From Nocardioides sp. zg-DK7169 (GTDB lineage: Bacteria > Actinomycetota > Actinomycetes > Propionibacteriales > Nocardioidaceae): a stretch of DNA of 64,000 bases. The stretch spans positions 248,001-312,000 of the forward strand of contig NZ_JABJRA010000004.1 in the NCBI RefSeq assembly GCF_013155365.1, read 5' to 3'. Positions 18,257 to 27,611 of the stretch are shown piece by piece. The notes below the pieces were generated by a model that worked only from the letters and a program-made list of their open reading frames with translations, searched no databases and was not told where the DNA came from. Every line of letters begins with the position of its first letter. Position 1 is the first letter of the stretch. Both the position numbers and the translations under genes were made by a program.

Positions 18257-20962
18257 ATGGCGACCCGTACGTCTTCCCCGCCGGGGTCGCGGAGCAAGAG
18301 CACGTCCTCGTCCGGATCCCGTGGATCCGCGAAGACGGGTTCGAGCACCCGACCCCGGAGTACCAGCTCCTCGACCCGCTCCAGCACGGCCCAGCGCAAG
18401 CCGGCCAGCCGGTCGCGCTCCGCGTCCGCGCGCCCCGCGCCACGCGCCGTGCGCACCGGCCCGGGTCCGGTCGCCCGGATGTTCACGGCGCTCGGCCGCG
18501 GCCTGGTCGCCGTCTGGCTGGGGCTGGCGCACGCGATCGGCGCCACCGCTCGCAGCATCGGCCGCAGCGCGCGTGACCTCGAGCCCGAGCACCGTCGCGA
18601 CGGTGCCGGCCTGCTGCTGATCGGCCTCTCGGTCGTCGTCGCGGCGGCGGTCTGGTTCCAGGTCGGCGGCTCCGCCATGGACCTGTCGCGCACGATGGTC
18701 GCCGGCACGGTCGGCAAGGTCGCCTGGCTGGTCCCGCTCGGCCTGGTGTGGATGGGCTGGCGCACCATGCGCGACCCGGTCAGCAACGGCCCGGTCGGTC
18801 GCCAGGTCGTCGGCTGGGCGGCGCTGGCCTTCGGCGTCCTCGGCATCGTGCACATCGCCAACGGCAGCCCCGAGCCCGTGCAGGGCGACGCCAGCCCGCT
18901 GCAGGACGCCGGTGGCGCGGTCGGCTTCGTGGTCTCCTCGCTGCTGCTGGACCTGCTGCGCTCGGCGTACGTCGTGGTCCCGCTGCTCGGCCTGCTCTCC
19001 TTCTTCGGCGTCCTGGTCATCACCGCGACGCCGCTCTACCAGGTCCCGGACAAGCTGCGGGACCTCACCGACAAGCTCACCGGTCGTGCCCTGCCCGAGG
19101 ACGGCGAGGAGCGCCCCTCGCGCTCCCGCTCGCGCCACGCGGACGACGAGATCGACCCCGACATGGGCGACCCGGCGTACGACACCCCGGTCCTGGAGGA
19201 CCGCGAGGTCGCGAAGCGGCGCCGCAAGCGCGAGCGCGACGCCATCGACGTCGCGCTCGAGCAGGACGCCGAGCGCGCCGGTGCACGACGTGCCGCCGAG
19301 GCTGCCGCGGACGACGGCGACGACGCCGAGGACGCCGGGATCGACCTGTTCGCCGAGGCGCCGACCCAGCTCACCCCGGTCGTCTCGCCGGTCGTCCCCG
19401 ACCCCGATGTCGCCCGCTCCGCGAAGGGCGACCTCGAGCCGCCGCCGCACTCGCCGATCCCGGCCCGCGTCGAGCAGCTCGCGCTGTCCGGCGACGTGGT
19501 CTACTCGCTGCCGGCCGACGACGTGCTCAAGCCCGGCTCGCCGCACAAACTGCGCTCCAAGGCCAGCGACGACGTGGTGCTGCGCCTGCAGAGCGTGCTC
19601 GACGAGTTCAGCATCGACGCCCAGGTCACGGGTTACACCCGGGGCCCGACGGTCACCCGCTACGAGGTCGAGCTCGGCCCCGGGGTGAAGGTCGAGAAGA
19701 TCACCAACATCCAGAAGAACATCGCCTACGCGGTCGCCTCCGCCGATGTCCGGATCCTCTCGCCGATCCCCGGCAAGTCGGCGGTCGGCGTCGAGATCCC
19801 CAACCTGGACAAGGAGATCGTCACCCTCGGTGACGTGCTGCGCTCCAACGCCGCGCGTGCCGCGCACCACCCGATGATCGCCGGGCTCGGCAAGGACGTC
19901 GAGGGCGGCTTCGTGGTCGCCAACCTCGCCAAGATGCCGCACCTGCTCGTCGCCGGGGCGACCGGCTCGGGCAAGTCGTCGTTCATCAACTCGATGATCA
20001 CCTCGGTGCTCATGCGGGCCACGCCCGACGAGGTCCGGATGATCATGGTCGACCCCAAGCGGGTGGAGCTGAACGCCTACGAGGGCGTCCCGCACCTGAT
20101 CACCCCGATCATCACCAACCCCAAGAAGGCCGCCGAGGCGCTCCAGTGGGTCGTGCGCGAGATGGACCAGCGCTACGACGACCTGGCCAACTTCGGCTTC
20201 CGCCACATCGACGACTTCAACAAGGCGGTGCGTGCCGGCAAGGTCGAGGTCCCGCTGGGCTCGGAGCGCACGCTCTCGCCCTACCCCTACCTGCTGGTCA
20301 TCGTCGACGAGCTCGCGGACCTGATGATGGTCTCGCCGCGCGACGTCGAGGACTCGGTCGTGCGCATCACCCAGCTGGCCCGCGCGGCCGGCATCCACCT
20401 GGTGCTCGCGACGCAGCGTCCCTCGGTCGACGTGGTCACCGGCCTGATCAAGGCCAACGTGCCCTCGCGCCTGGCCTTCGCGACCTCCTCGCTCGCCGAC
20501 AGCCGGGTCATCCTGGACCAGCCGGGGGCGGAGAAGCTGGTCGGCCAGGGCGACGGACTGTTCCTCCCGATGGGCGCCTCCAAGCCGGTCCGCGTGCAGG
20601 GTTCCTGGGTCAGCGAGGCCGAGATCGCCAAGGTCGTGGCGTTCTGCAAGACCCAGCTGGAGCCGGAGTATCGCGAGGACGTCACGGCGCCGGCCGCCTC
20701 GAAGAAGGACCTCGACGACGACATCGGCGACGACCTCGACCTGGTGATCCAGGCCGTGGAGCTCGTCGTCTCGACGCAGTTCGGCTCGACCTCGATGCTC
20801 CAGCGCAAGCTGCGCGTGGGCTTCGCCAAGGCCGGGCGCCTGATGGACATCATGGAGAGCCGTGGTGTGGTCGGTCCCAGCGAGGGATCCAAGGCCCGCG
20901 ACGTGCTCGTCAAGCCCGACGAGATCGACGGTGTGATCGCAACCTTGCAGGGGGAGATGTGA
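18257..20962 (+). CDS. ftsK: DNA translocase FtsK
   Basis: 901-residue septal DNA pump that clears the chromosome during division. The first 75 residues are a Ser/Arg/Thr-rich basic tail. They are followed by about four transmembrane segments (roughly 115-260), an acidic/charged linker, and the motor domain with Walker A GATGSGKS (567-574) and Walker [14 protein letters not shown]. The C-terminal gamma winged-helix ([21 protein letters not shown]) is intact, so KOPS recognition is expected. The ATG at 18257 is set by TAGTGT-N7, a leaderless start. The stop overlaps the next gene by 4 nt (GTGA). Confidence 0.95.
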   Translation: MATRTSSPPGSRSKSTSSSGSRGSAKTGSSTRPRSTSSSTRSSTAQRKPASRSRSASARPAPRAVRTGPGPVARMFTALGRGLVAVWLGLAHAIGATARSIGRSARDLEPEHRRDGAGLLLIGLSVVVAAAVWFQVGGSAMDLSRTMVAGTVGKVAWLVPLGLVWMGWRTMRDPVSNGPVGRQVVGWAALAFGVLGIVHIANGSPEPVQGDASPLQDAGGAVGFVVSSLLLDLLRSAYVVVPLLGLLSFFGVLVITATPLYQVPDKLRDLTDKLTGRALPEDGEERPSRSRSRHADDEIDPDMGDPAYDTPVLEDREVAKRRRKRERDAIDVALEQDAERAGARRAAEAAADDGDDAEDAGIDLFAEAPTQLTPVVSPVVPDPDVARSAKGDLEPPPHSPIPARVEQLALSGDVVYSLPADDVLKPGSPHKLRSKASDDVVLRLQSVLDEFSIDAQVTGYTRGPTVTRYEVELGPGVKVEKITNIQKNIAYAVASADVRILSPIPGKSAVGVEIPNLDKEIVTLGDVLRSNAARAAHHPMIAGLGKDVEGGFVVANLAKMPHLLVAGATGSGKSSFINSMITSVLMRATPDEVRMIMVDPKRVELNAYEGVPHLITPIITNPKKAAEALQWVVREMDQRYDDLANFGFRHIDDFNKAVRAGKVEVPLGSERTLSPYPYLLVIVDELADLMMVSPRDVEDSVVRITQLARAAGIHLVLATQRPSVDVVTGLIKANVPSRLAFATSSLADSRVILDQPGAEKLVGQGDGLFLPMGASKPVRVQGSWVSEAEIAKVVAFCKTQLEPEYREDVTAPAASKKDLDDDIGDDLDLVIQAVELVVSTQFGSTSMLQRKLRVGFAKAGRLMDIMESRGVVGPSEGSKARDVLVKPDEIDGVIATLQGEM

Positions 20963-22809
20963 GCAGCCAGCCCACGTACGACGACCTGACCACCCACGAC
21001 GAGCAGCACGACCCGCTCGACGCCTCGGTCCTTCCCGAGGGCGTGGTCGAGGTCCGCCGCAACGGCGGCCTGGCCGCGGTGATCGGCGGCCTGGCCGCGG
21101 TCGTCGCGATCCTCTACCTGTCGCGCGCCAGCGGCACCGGCGCGTGGGTCGACTGGACCCTGACGGCCGTGATGGGCCTGTTGGCCGCCACCTGGCTGCA
21201 GGCGTTCGTCGACGCGCGCACCCCGCTGCTCGTCGCCGACCAGCACGGCATCCGGGTGCGCCAAGGCCGCTCGTGGCACGGCATGCCGTGGAACGACATC
21301 GACGCCGTCGAGCACCTGCCCCGCCACGGGCTGCTGCGTGACGGCCAGCTCGAGGTCTTCACCCACGACGGCGCGGCCGTCGCCGTCCCGCTGGCACTCT
21401 CGACCTCGGTCGTGGGCGACGGCGGCGACCTGAGCGACGCCCTGGACCGGCTCGCGGCCGGCACCACCGAGATCGTCGAGCTGGACCGCTTCGCGTCCGA
21501 GGACGCCGAGGACGAGCAGGCCGAGGACGAGCAGGTCGAGGACGTCGTGGACGTCGAGCCCGCCGAGGAGTCCGCCGTGGTCGCCGACCCGGTGACGGAG
21601 CCCGTCACCGAGCCGATCATCGAGCCGACCACCGAGCCCACCGCCGGCCCGACCACCGACGAGGGCCCGCACGACGCGCCCCGGCTGCCGGACCCGCGTC
21701 CGGCGATCGCGCGCGGGATCGGCGCGATGGCCTCCCGGCTGCGCCGCAGCCCCGGCGGCGCCTCCGTCGAGTCGCCCGGCGCGGCGCCGGTGGGCCCCTC
21801 CGGTTCGCCGGCCGGATTGCCGATGGTGGCCAGCGCGACGCCGAGCCCGCTGCGCGAGCCGCTCTCGGCAACGCGCATCGAGATCCGCAGCGACCTCACC
21901 CTGGGGGCCAACGCGCTGCGCCTGGACCCCTCCGAGCACGACGACGGCACGGCGGGCGAGCTGCCCGAGGCGCGCGAGCTGCGCCGTCCGGGCAGCGTCA
22001 GCCTGGTCGAGGACACCATGCTGTGGGGCGAGCGGGTCTCGCCGATCGCGAAGGCCGGGGAGGCGGTCGAGCCGATCGTCATCGAGGACTTCTCGGCCGT
22101 CCCGGCGGCCGACCCGGTCATCGGCCCGGAGCTCGCGGCCGCCCGCACCCGCCTCGGCCTGAGCGTCGACCAGCTCGCCGAGCGCACCCGCATCCGCCCG
22201 CACGTCATCGAGTCGATCGAGGTCGACGACTTCACCCCCTGCGGTGGCGACTTCTACGCCCGCGGCCACCTGCGCACGCTGGCCCGGGTCCTGGGCACCG
22301 ACGCGGCCCCGCTGCTCGCCGAGTACGACGCGAAGTACGCCGATGCGCCGATCAGCCCGCGCCGGGTCTTCGAGGCCGAGCTGGCGACCGGCGTCCACGG
22401 CGGCATCCGCGGCACCCGCGGTGGCCCGAACTGGTCGGTGCTCGTCGCGGCCGTGATGGTCCTCGTGCTGGCCTGGTCGGTCGCCCGCCTGGTGATGGAC
22501 AGCCCCTCGACGCTCAACGAGGCCCCGACCCTCAACGGCTCCGGCGGCCTGGCCGCGCCCGGCGACCCGGTGCCGGTCCTGCTCGACGCCGCCGGCGGCG
22601 GTGCGACCGTCAAGGTCGTCGACGGCACCGGCAAGACGGTCTTCGACGGCGACCTCGCCTTCGGCCAGACCAAGAGCCTGGCCAAGGTCGTCCAGCCGGT
22701 GCAGGTGATCACCTCCGACGGGTCCCTCGAGGTCTCCGTCGACGGGCTCGACGCCGAGCCGGTCGGGGACACCGGGTCCCGCTCGACGCGGACCTACGGG
22801 AGCCGCTGA
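20959..22809 (+). CDS. RodZ-like membrane protein: N-terminal PH-like region, HTH_25, TM and DUF4115-like tail
   Basis: 616 residues. Two N-terminal membrane segments (about 36-75) are followed by a bacterial-PH-like stretch ([14 protein letters not shown] to [11 protein letters not shown]). An acidic Glu/Pro-rich disordered region follows, then an HTH_25 domain ([19 protein letters not shown]), a transmembrane helix ([19 protein letters not shown]) and a C-terminal domain resembling DUF4115. That last arrangement is the RodZ type, which links cell-shape machinery to the membrane. The GTG start has GGGGAGA upstream and overlaps the ftsK stop by 4 nt, so the two are translationally coupled. 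The function in this organism is inferred. Confidence 0.75.
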   Translation: MSSQPTYDDLTTHDEQHDPLDASVLPEGVVEVRRNGGLAAVIGGLAAVVAILYLSRASGTGAWVDWTLTAVMGLLAATWLQAFVDARTPLLVADQHGIRVRQGRSWHGMPWNDIDAVEHLPRHGLLRDGQLEVFTHDGAAVAVPLALSTSVVGDGGDLSDALDRLAAGTTEIVELDRFASEDAEDEQAEDEQVEDVVDVEPAEESAVVADPVTEPVTEPIIEPTTEPTAGPTTDEGPHDAPRLPDPRPAIARGIGAMASRLRRSPGGASVESPGAAPVGPSGSPAGLPMVASATPSPLREPLSATRIEIRSDLTLGANALRLDPSEHDDGTAGELPEARELRRPGSVSLVEDTMLWGERVSPIAKAGEAVEPIVIEDFSAVPAADPVIGPELAAARTRLGLSVDQLAERTRIRPHVIESIEVDDFTPCGGDFYARGHLRTLARVLGTDAAPLLAEYDAKYADAPISPRRVFEAELATGVHGGIRGTRGGPNWSVLVAAVMVLVLAWSVARLVMDSPSTLNEAPTLNGSGGLAAPGDPVPVLLDAAGGGATVKVVDGTGKTVFDGDLAFGQTKSLAKVVQPVQVITSDGSLEVSVDGLDAEPVGDTGSRSTRTYGSR

Positions 22810-22842
22810 GCGGACCTGCGGATCCCTGCTCCACCGACCCTC

Positions 22843-22883
22843 CCGGGCGGGTGACGTGTGCGTGAGCACCGTCACCCGCCCGG
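22843..22883. terminator. Strong hairpin after the rodZ-like gene
   Basis: CGGGCGGGTGACG (22844-22856) pairs exactly with 22870-22882, extended by one further C-G pair. The centre forms a second stem GTGC/GCAC with loop GTGA. It probably terminates the ftsK operon before rimO. Confidence 0.85.
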
Positions 22884-22931
22884 TGTCGCATTGCGGTGCA
22901 TCGCCATCGAGGCGTCATACTCGGTAACGCC

Positions 22932-24413
22932 ATGACCCTCCCTGACACAGCGCGCCCTGACGCCACGCCCACGCCCCTGTCGGTCGCCCTGGTGACGCTC
23001 GGCTGCGCCCGCAACGAGGTCGACTCCGAGGAGCTCGCCGGCCGCCTCGAGGCCGGCGGCTTCACCCTCGTCGAGGACCCCGAGGACGCCGACACCGTCG
23101 TGGTCAACACGTGCGGGTTCGTCGAGGCCGCCAAGAAGGACTCGGTGGACACCCTGCTGCAGGCCGCCGACCTCAAGGGCACCGGCCGTACCCAGGCCGT
23201 CGTCGCCGTCGGGTGCCTCGCCGAGCGTTACGGCAAGGACCTGGCCGAGTCGCTGCCCGAGGCCGACGCGGTCCTCGGCTTCGACGACTACCCCGACATC
23301 GCCTCGCGGCTGCGCGCGATCGTGGCGGGGGAGACCCACCACCCGCACACGCCCCAGGACCGGCGCCGCCTGCTCCCGATCTCGCCGACCGAGCGGTCCG
23401 CGGAGACCGTCAGCGTGCCCGGCCACGCGGTCGCCACCACCGGCGACCTCGGTGTCGGGGGCCCGGCGAGCGGCCCGCGCGGCCTGCGCCGCCGCCTCGA
23501 CGGGGGCCCGATGGCCCCGCTCAAGCTGGCCAGCGGCTGCGACCGCCGCTGTTCCTTCTGCGCCATCCCCAGCTTCCGCGGCTCCTTCGTGAGCCGCCGC
23601 CCCTCCGACGTGCTGTCCGAGGCGCAGTGGCTCGCCGAGCAGGGCGTGCGCGAGCTGTTCCTCGTCAGCGAGAACTCCACGTCGTACGGCAAGGACCTCG
23701 GCGACCTGCGCCTGCTGGAGACGATGCTCCCCGAGCTCGCCGCCATCGACGGGGTCGACCGGGTGCGCGTCTCCTACCTCCAGCCGGCCGAGACCCGGCC
23801 CGGGCTGGTCGAGGCGATCGCCAACACCCCGGGCGTCGTGCCCTACTTCGACCTCTCCTTCCAGCACGCCAGCGCTGCGGTGCTGCGCCGGATGCGTCGC
23901 TTCGGCGACCCCGAGAGCTTCCTCGGGCTGCTGGACCGGGTGCGCACGCTCGCGCCGACCGCCGGGGTGCGCTCCAACGTCATCGTCGGGTTCCCCGGCG
24001 AGACCGAGGACGACCTCGAGACCCTCTGCGACTTCCTGGTCGCCGCGCGCATGGACGTCACCGGCGTCTTCGGCTACTCCGACGAGGACGGCACGGAGGC
24101 CGCCGGCTACGACGGCAAGCTGGACGAGGACGAGGTCCGCGCCCGCACCGAGCACGTGACCGCCCTGGTCGAGGAGCTCAACGCCCAGCGGGCCGAGGAG
24201 CGCATCGACGAGGAGGTCGAGGTGCTCGTGGAGTCCGTCGAGGACGGCGAGGTAGCCGGCCGCGCGGCCCACCAGGGCCCCGAGGTCGACGGTACGACGT
24301 ACCTCGAGGACCTCCCGTTCGTCGCCCGCGTCGGCGACCTGGTCCGGGCCCGCGTGGTCTCGACCGACGGCGTCGACCTGGTCGCCGTCCCGGTGACCGG
24401 AGCCGGCCGATGA
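22932..24413 (+). CDS. rimO: Ribosomal protein S12 methylthiotransferase
   Basis: 493-residue radical-SAM enzyme that adds a methylthio group to Asp of ribosomal protein uS12. The N-terminal UPF0004 domain has three Cys ([29 protein letters not shown]) for one 4Fe-4S cluster. The radical SAM triad is CDRRCSFC. The C-terminal TRAM domain is present ([18 protein letters not shown] onward). The ATG at 22932 follows CATACT by 10 nt, suggesting a very short leader; an earlier ATG at 22896 is less likely. It overlaps pgsA by 4 nt. Confidence 0.93.
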   Translation: MTLPDTARPDATPTPLSVALVTLGCARNEVDSEELAGRLEAGGFTLVEDPEDADTVVVNTCGFVEAAKKDSVDTLLQAADLKGTGRTQAVVAVGCLAERYGKDLAESLPEADAVLGFDDYPDIASRLRAIVAGETHHPHTPQDRRRLLPISPTERSAETVSVPGHAVATTGDLGVGGPASGPRGLRRRLDGGPMAPLKLASGCDRRCSFCAIPSFRGSFVSRRPSDVLSEAQWLAEQGVRELFLVSENSTSYGKDLGDLRLLETMLPELAAIDGVDRVRVSYLQPAETRPGLVEAIANTPGVVPYFDLSFQHASAAVLRRMRRFGDPESFLGLLDRVRTLAPTAGVRSNVIVGFPGETEDDLETLCDFLVAARMDVTGVFGYSDEDGTEAAGYDGKLDEDEVRARTEHVTALVEELNAQRAEERIDEEVEVLVESVEDGEVAGRAAHQGPEVDGTTYLEDLPFVARVGDLVRARVVSTDGVDLVAVPVTGAGR

Positions 24414-25027
24414 CCGAGGTCGGGGCACGCCCGAGCAACCTCAACGTGCCGAACGTGCTGACCACCCTGCGCATCGTGATGGTGCCGTTCTTCGGGTGGG
24501 CGCTGCTCATGGACGGCGGCGACTCGATCACCTGGCGTCTCGTGGCCTGGGCGCTGTTCGTGGTCGCGATGATCACCGACAAGATCGACGGCGACCTGGC
24601 GCGCAAGCACAACCTGGTCACCGACTTCGGCAAGGTGGCCGACCCGATCGCGGACAAGGCGATCACCGGCATGGCGTTCATCGGTCTCTCGATCGTGGGC
24701 GACGTCTGGTGGTGGGTCACGATCGTGGTGCTGCTGCGCGAGTGGAGCGTCACCCTGCTGCGGCTCTCGGTGCTGAAGCGCGTCGTGATCGCCGCGGCCG
24801 ACCTCGGCAAGCTGAAGACGACCTTCCAGGCATTGGCCCTCGGCGGTCTGGTGCTGCCGCTGCGCGACCCGGACCTGCCCTCCTGGGCCGAGGCGCCCGG
24901 CGAGGTCCTCTTCTACGCCTTCCAGGCCTGCCTGGCCGTCGCGGTCGTCCTCACGCTCTGGTCCGGCTTCGAGTTCTTCCGCGGCGTGTGGCGCCAGCGC
25001 CACGAGCTGCGCGGGGCCGCTAGGTAA
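24410..25027 (+). CDS. pgsA: CDP-diacylglycerol-glycerol-3-phosphate 3-phosphatidyltransferase
   Basis: 205-residue integral membrane enzyme of phosphatidylglycerol synthesis. The CDP-alcohol phosphotransferase signature D-x2-DG-x2-AR-x8-G-x3-D-x3-D is visible from DKIDGDLAR through GKVADPIAD. Several hydrophobic helices surround it. Its ATG overlaps the rimO stop (ATGA). The rimO-pgsA-pncC-clgR order is a common actinobacterial neighbourhood, here interrupted by two secreted-enzyme genes. Confidence 0.92.
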   Translation: MTEVGARPSNLNVPNVLTTLRIVMVPFFGWALLMDGGDSITWRLVAWALFVVAMITDKIDGDLARKHNLVTDFGKVADPIADKAITGMAFIGLSIVGDVWWWVTIVVLLREWSVTLLRLSVLKRVVIAAADLGKLKTTFQALALGGLVLPLRDPDLPSWAEAPGEVLFYAFQACLAVAVVLTLWSGFEFFRGVWRQRHELRGAAR

Positions 25028-25122
25028 AATTTCCGCTCGACTGGAACGACGACGGCGCCGTCCGGCAAGAGCGAGACCTGACGACAAAAGGCGCGTCCTT
25101 TGGGGGCGCGCTGCCGATCACC
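25021..25122 (+). other. AT-rich patch and possible structured RNA after pgsA
   Basis: GGTAAAATTTCC at the pgsA stop is strikingly AT-rich for this genome. It is followed by CGCTC (25034-25038) pairing with GAGCG (25069-25073) around the 12-bp palindrome GACGGCGCCGTC. Next comes ACAAAAGGCGCG with a complementary GCGCGC. Together with the terminator at 25123-25155 it could be a structured 3' UTR or small RNA. It matches no riboswitch class I recognise. Confidence 0.3.
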
Positions 25123-25155
25123 GCAGATCCCGTGGGCATCGCCCACGGGATCTGC
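25123..25155. terminator. Terminator hairpin after pgsA
   Basis: A 15-bp perfect stem, GCAGATCCCGTGGGC (25123-25137) with 25141-25155, and loop ATC. It separates pgsA from the 5'-nucleotidase gene. Confidence 0.85.
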
Positions 25156-25269
25156 TGCGCTGCACGTCCTCGGCGTCGCACGAGCGTCGTCCCGCGTTCA
25201 TCGCCACGACACACCGGGATGTCTGGACCGGGTTAGGTTGCTGCCTCCCAGTCCCCAGAAAGGTTCATC

Positions 25270-27522
25270 GTGGCCTCATCCGCACGGTCTCTGAACGCGC
25301 GTCGCAGCCTCGCGACACTCTCGGTGCTCGCCGTCTCCGCCTCCTCCCTCGCGCTCGTCGCGCCGGCTGCCCACGCGGCCGACCCGGTCGACATCACGCT
25401 GCTCAACATCAACGACTTCCACGGCCGCATCGACGCCGACACGGTGAAGTTCGCGACCACCGTCGAGCAGGTCCGTGCCCAGGCAGGGGAGGACAACACC
25501 CTCCTGCTGTCCGCCGGTGACAACATCGGCGCCTCGCTGTTCGCCTCGAGCCTCGCCCAGGACCAGCCGACGATCGAGGTGCTCAACGCCCTCGAGCTGG
25601 CGACCACGGCGGTCGGCAACCACGAGTTCGACCGCGGGTTCGCCGACCTGACCGGCCGCGTCGCGGACGCCGCCGACTTCACCCACCTCGGCGCCAACGT
25701 CTACGAGCAGGGCACCGAGACCCCGGCCCTGCAGCAGTACGACGTCTTCGAGGTCGCGGGCGTCAGCGTCGGCGTCATCGGCGTGGTCACCGAGGAGACC
25801 CCCGCACTGGTCACCCCGACCGGCATCGCCGACCTCACCTTCGGCGACCCCGTCGAGGCAGTGAACCGGGTGGCCGCCGAGCTCAGCGACGGCGACGAGA
25901 GCAACGGCGAGGCCGACGTGCTCGTCGCGGAGTTCCACGAGGGCGCCGGGGCGGGCACCCCCGACGGCGCCACGCTGGAGGAGGAGATCGCCGCGGGCGG
26001 CGCCTTCGCCGCGATCGTGGAGGACACCAGCCCCGAGGTGGACGCGATCTTCACCGGGCACACCCACAAGGAGTACGCCTGGACCGCGCCGGTCCCCGGC
26101 ACCGACCGCACCCGCCCAATCGTCCAGACCGGCTCCTACGGTGCCAACATCGGTCGCATCGAGCTGAGCGTCGACCCCGAGACCGGTGAGGTCACCGCCC
26201 ACGAGGCCACCAACGTGGCCCGGGTCGCCGCGGAGGACCTCACCCTGCCCCGCGTGGCCGAGGTGAAGAGGATCGTCGACGCCGCCCTGGCGCGGGCCGC
26301 CGAGGTCGGCAACGAGCCGGTCGCGGAGATCACCGCCGACATCACCACCGCGTTCGCCAACGGCGTGCGTGACGACCGTGCATCGGAGTCCACCCTCGGT
26401 GGGCTGGTCGCCAACGCGCTGTGGGAGGGGATGTCCGGCATCACCGAGGTCGACCTCGGCATCACCAACCCCGGCGGCCTGCGTGCCGACCTGCTCTTCG
26501 CGGGCGACACCTCCGCCAACCCCGCCAACGCCGACGGCGTGGTGACCTTCGCCGAGGCCAACGCGGTGCTCCCGTTCAGCAACACCGTGGCCACCGTCGA
26601 CCTGACCGGCGCCGAGCTCGACGAGGTGCTCGAGCAGCAGTGGCAGCGCAACCCCGACGGCACCGTCCCGTCGCGGCCCTACCTCCAGCTCGGCCTGTCC
26701 GAGAACGTCCGCGTGACCACCGACCCCGCTCGCGAGGAGGGGGACCGGGTCACCTCGATCCGCATCGACGGCAAGCTCGTCGAGCCGAGCGCGACGTACA
26801 CCGTCTCGACGCTGTCGTTCCTCGCCGCCGGTGGCGACAACTTCCGCGCCTTCACGCAGGGCGACATGACCGACACCGGCCTGCTCGACGCCGAGCTGTG
26901 GCGCGACTACCTCTCCGCGCAGTCGCCGATCACGCCCGACTACGCCCGCCAGCAGGTCGTCGTCTCGGGCGACGCGGTCGCCGGCCGCTCCGGCGCGCTG
27001 GACGTCGCGAACCTCGACCTCACCTCGCTCGGCAGCCCCGCCAACACGACGCTCAGCGTGAGCTGGACCAAGGGCACCGAGACCGGCGACGCCGGTGAGG
27101 TGCCGGTCGTCGACGGCGCCGCGCGCGTCCCGCTCGACCTGCCGGTCCGCGCGGCCGGGGGGACCCTGACCCTCGTCGCCCAGCCCAGCGGGACCACCGT
27201 CGAGGTCGCGATCGCGCGGGCCCCGAAGACGGCCGCCCGCCTCACCGTGAGCGCGACGCCGCGCAAGGCCTTCGCGACCCGCACCCGCGTGCTGGTGAAG
27301 GTCAAGGTCGCCACCGCCGGGCGTCCCGCCGCCGGGACCGTCAAGGTCCGCGCCGGTGGCCGGGGCTACGACGTGAAGCTCAACGCCCGCGGCCAGGGCA
27401 AGGTCCGCATCGCGCCGTTCCGCAACGCCGGCACCCGGCAGGTCAAGGTCGTCTACACCGGCGACGAGCTGACCAAGCGCGCCACCCGGACCGTCAAGGT
27501 CCAGGTCGCACGCCGCCGCTGA
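25270..27522 (+). CDS. Secreted 5'-nucleotidase / bifunctional metallophosphatase
   Basis: 750 residues. A signal peptide (about 1-36, ending AAHAA) is followed by a calcineurin-like metallophosphatase domain: LLNINDFHGR, SAGDNIG, VGNHEFDRG and GHTHKEY. A C-terminal 5'-nucleotidase domain follows, with NPGGLRADL and the substrate-stacking loop SFLAAGGDNFRAF. It ends in a basic Ig-like tail (VKVKVATAGRP to KVQVARRR). It hydrolyses nucleotides outside the membrane; the exact substrate range is unknown. The GTG start at 25270 has AAGG upstream, and TAGGTT (25234-25239) is a possible -10. It probably works with the nuclease downstream in scavenging phosphate and nucleosides from DNA. Confidence 0.9.
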   Translation: MASSARSLNARRSLATLSVLAVSASSLALVAPAAHAADPVDITLLNINDFHGRIDADTVKFATTVEQVRAQAGEDNTLLLSAGDNIGASLFASSLAQDQPTIEVLNALELATTAVGNHEFDRGFADLTGRVADAADFTHLGANVYEQGTETPALQQYDVFEVAGVSVGVIGVVTEETPALVTPTGIADLTFGDPVEAVNRVAAELSDGDESNGEADVLVAEFHEGAGAGTPDGATLEEEIAAGGAFAAIVEDTSPEVDAIFTGHTHKEYAWTAPVPGTDRTRPIVQTGSYGANIGRIELSVDPETGEVTAHEATNVARVAAEDLTLPRVAEVKRIVDAALARAAEVGNEPVAEITADITTAFANGVRDDRASESTLGGLVANALWEGMSGITEVDLGITNPGGLRADLLFAGDTSANPANADGVVTFAEANAVLPFSNTVATVDLTGAELDEVLEQQWQRNPDGTVPSRPYLQLGLSENVRVTTDPAREEGDRVTSIRIDGKLVEPSATYTVSTLSFLAAGGDNFRAFTQGDMTDTGLLDAELWRDYLSAQSPITPDYARQQVVVSGDAVAGRSGALDVANLDLTSLGSPANTTLSVSWTKGTETGDAGEVPVVDGAARVPLDLPVRAAGGTLTLVAQPSGTTVEVAIARAPKTAARLTVSATPRKAFATRTRVLVKVKVATAGRPAAGTVKVRAGGRGYDVKLNARGQGKVRIAPFRNAGTRQVKVVYTGDELTKRATRTVKVQVARRR

Positions 27523-27536
27523 TCCTCCGCGTCCGT

Positions 27537-27568
27537 CGAGGGGTCCGTCCGCGTGGGCGGGCCCCTCG
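27537..27568. terminator. Hairpin after the 5'-nucleotidase
   Basis: 14-bp stem with two G-U pairs (27537-27550 with 27555-27568) and loop GCGT, starting 14 nt after the stop. Confidence 0.75.
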
Positions 27569-27611
27569 TCGCACACCCACACCCTCTTCCCTCCCCATGG
27601 AAGGTCCCCCC

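Noticed and set aside
22896..22931. Upstream ATG for rimO
   Set aside because: It would place the start before or within the likely promoter region (CATACT at 22916-22921), and adds residues not typical of RimO.
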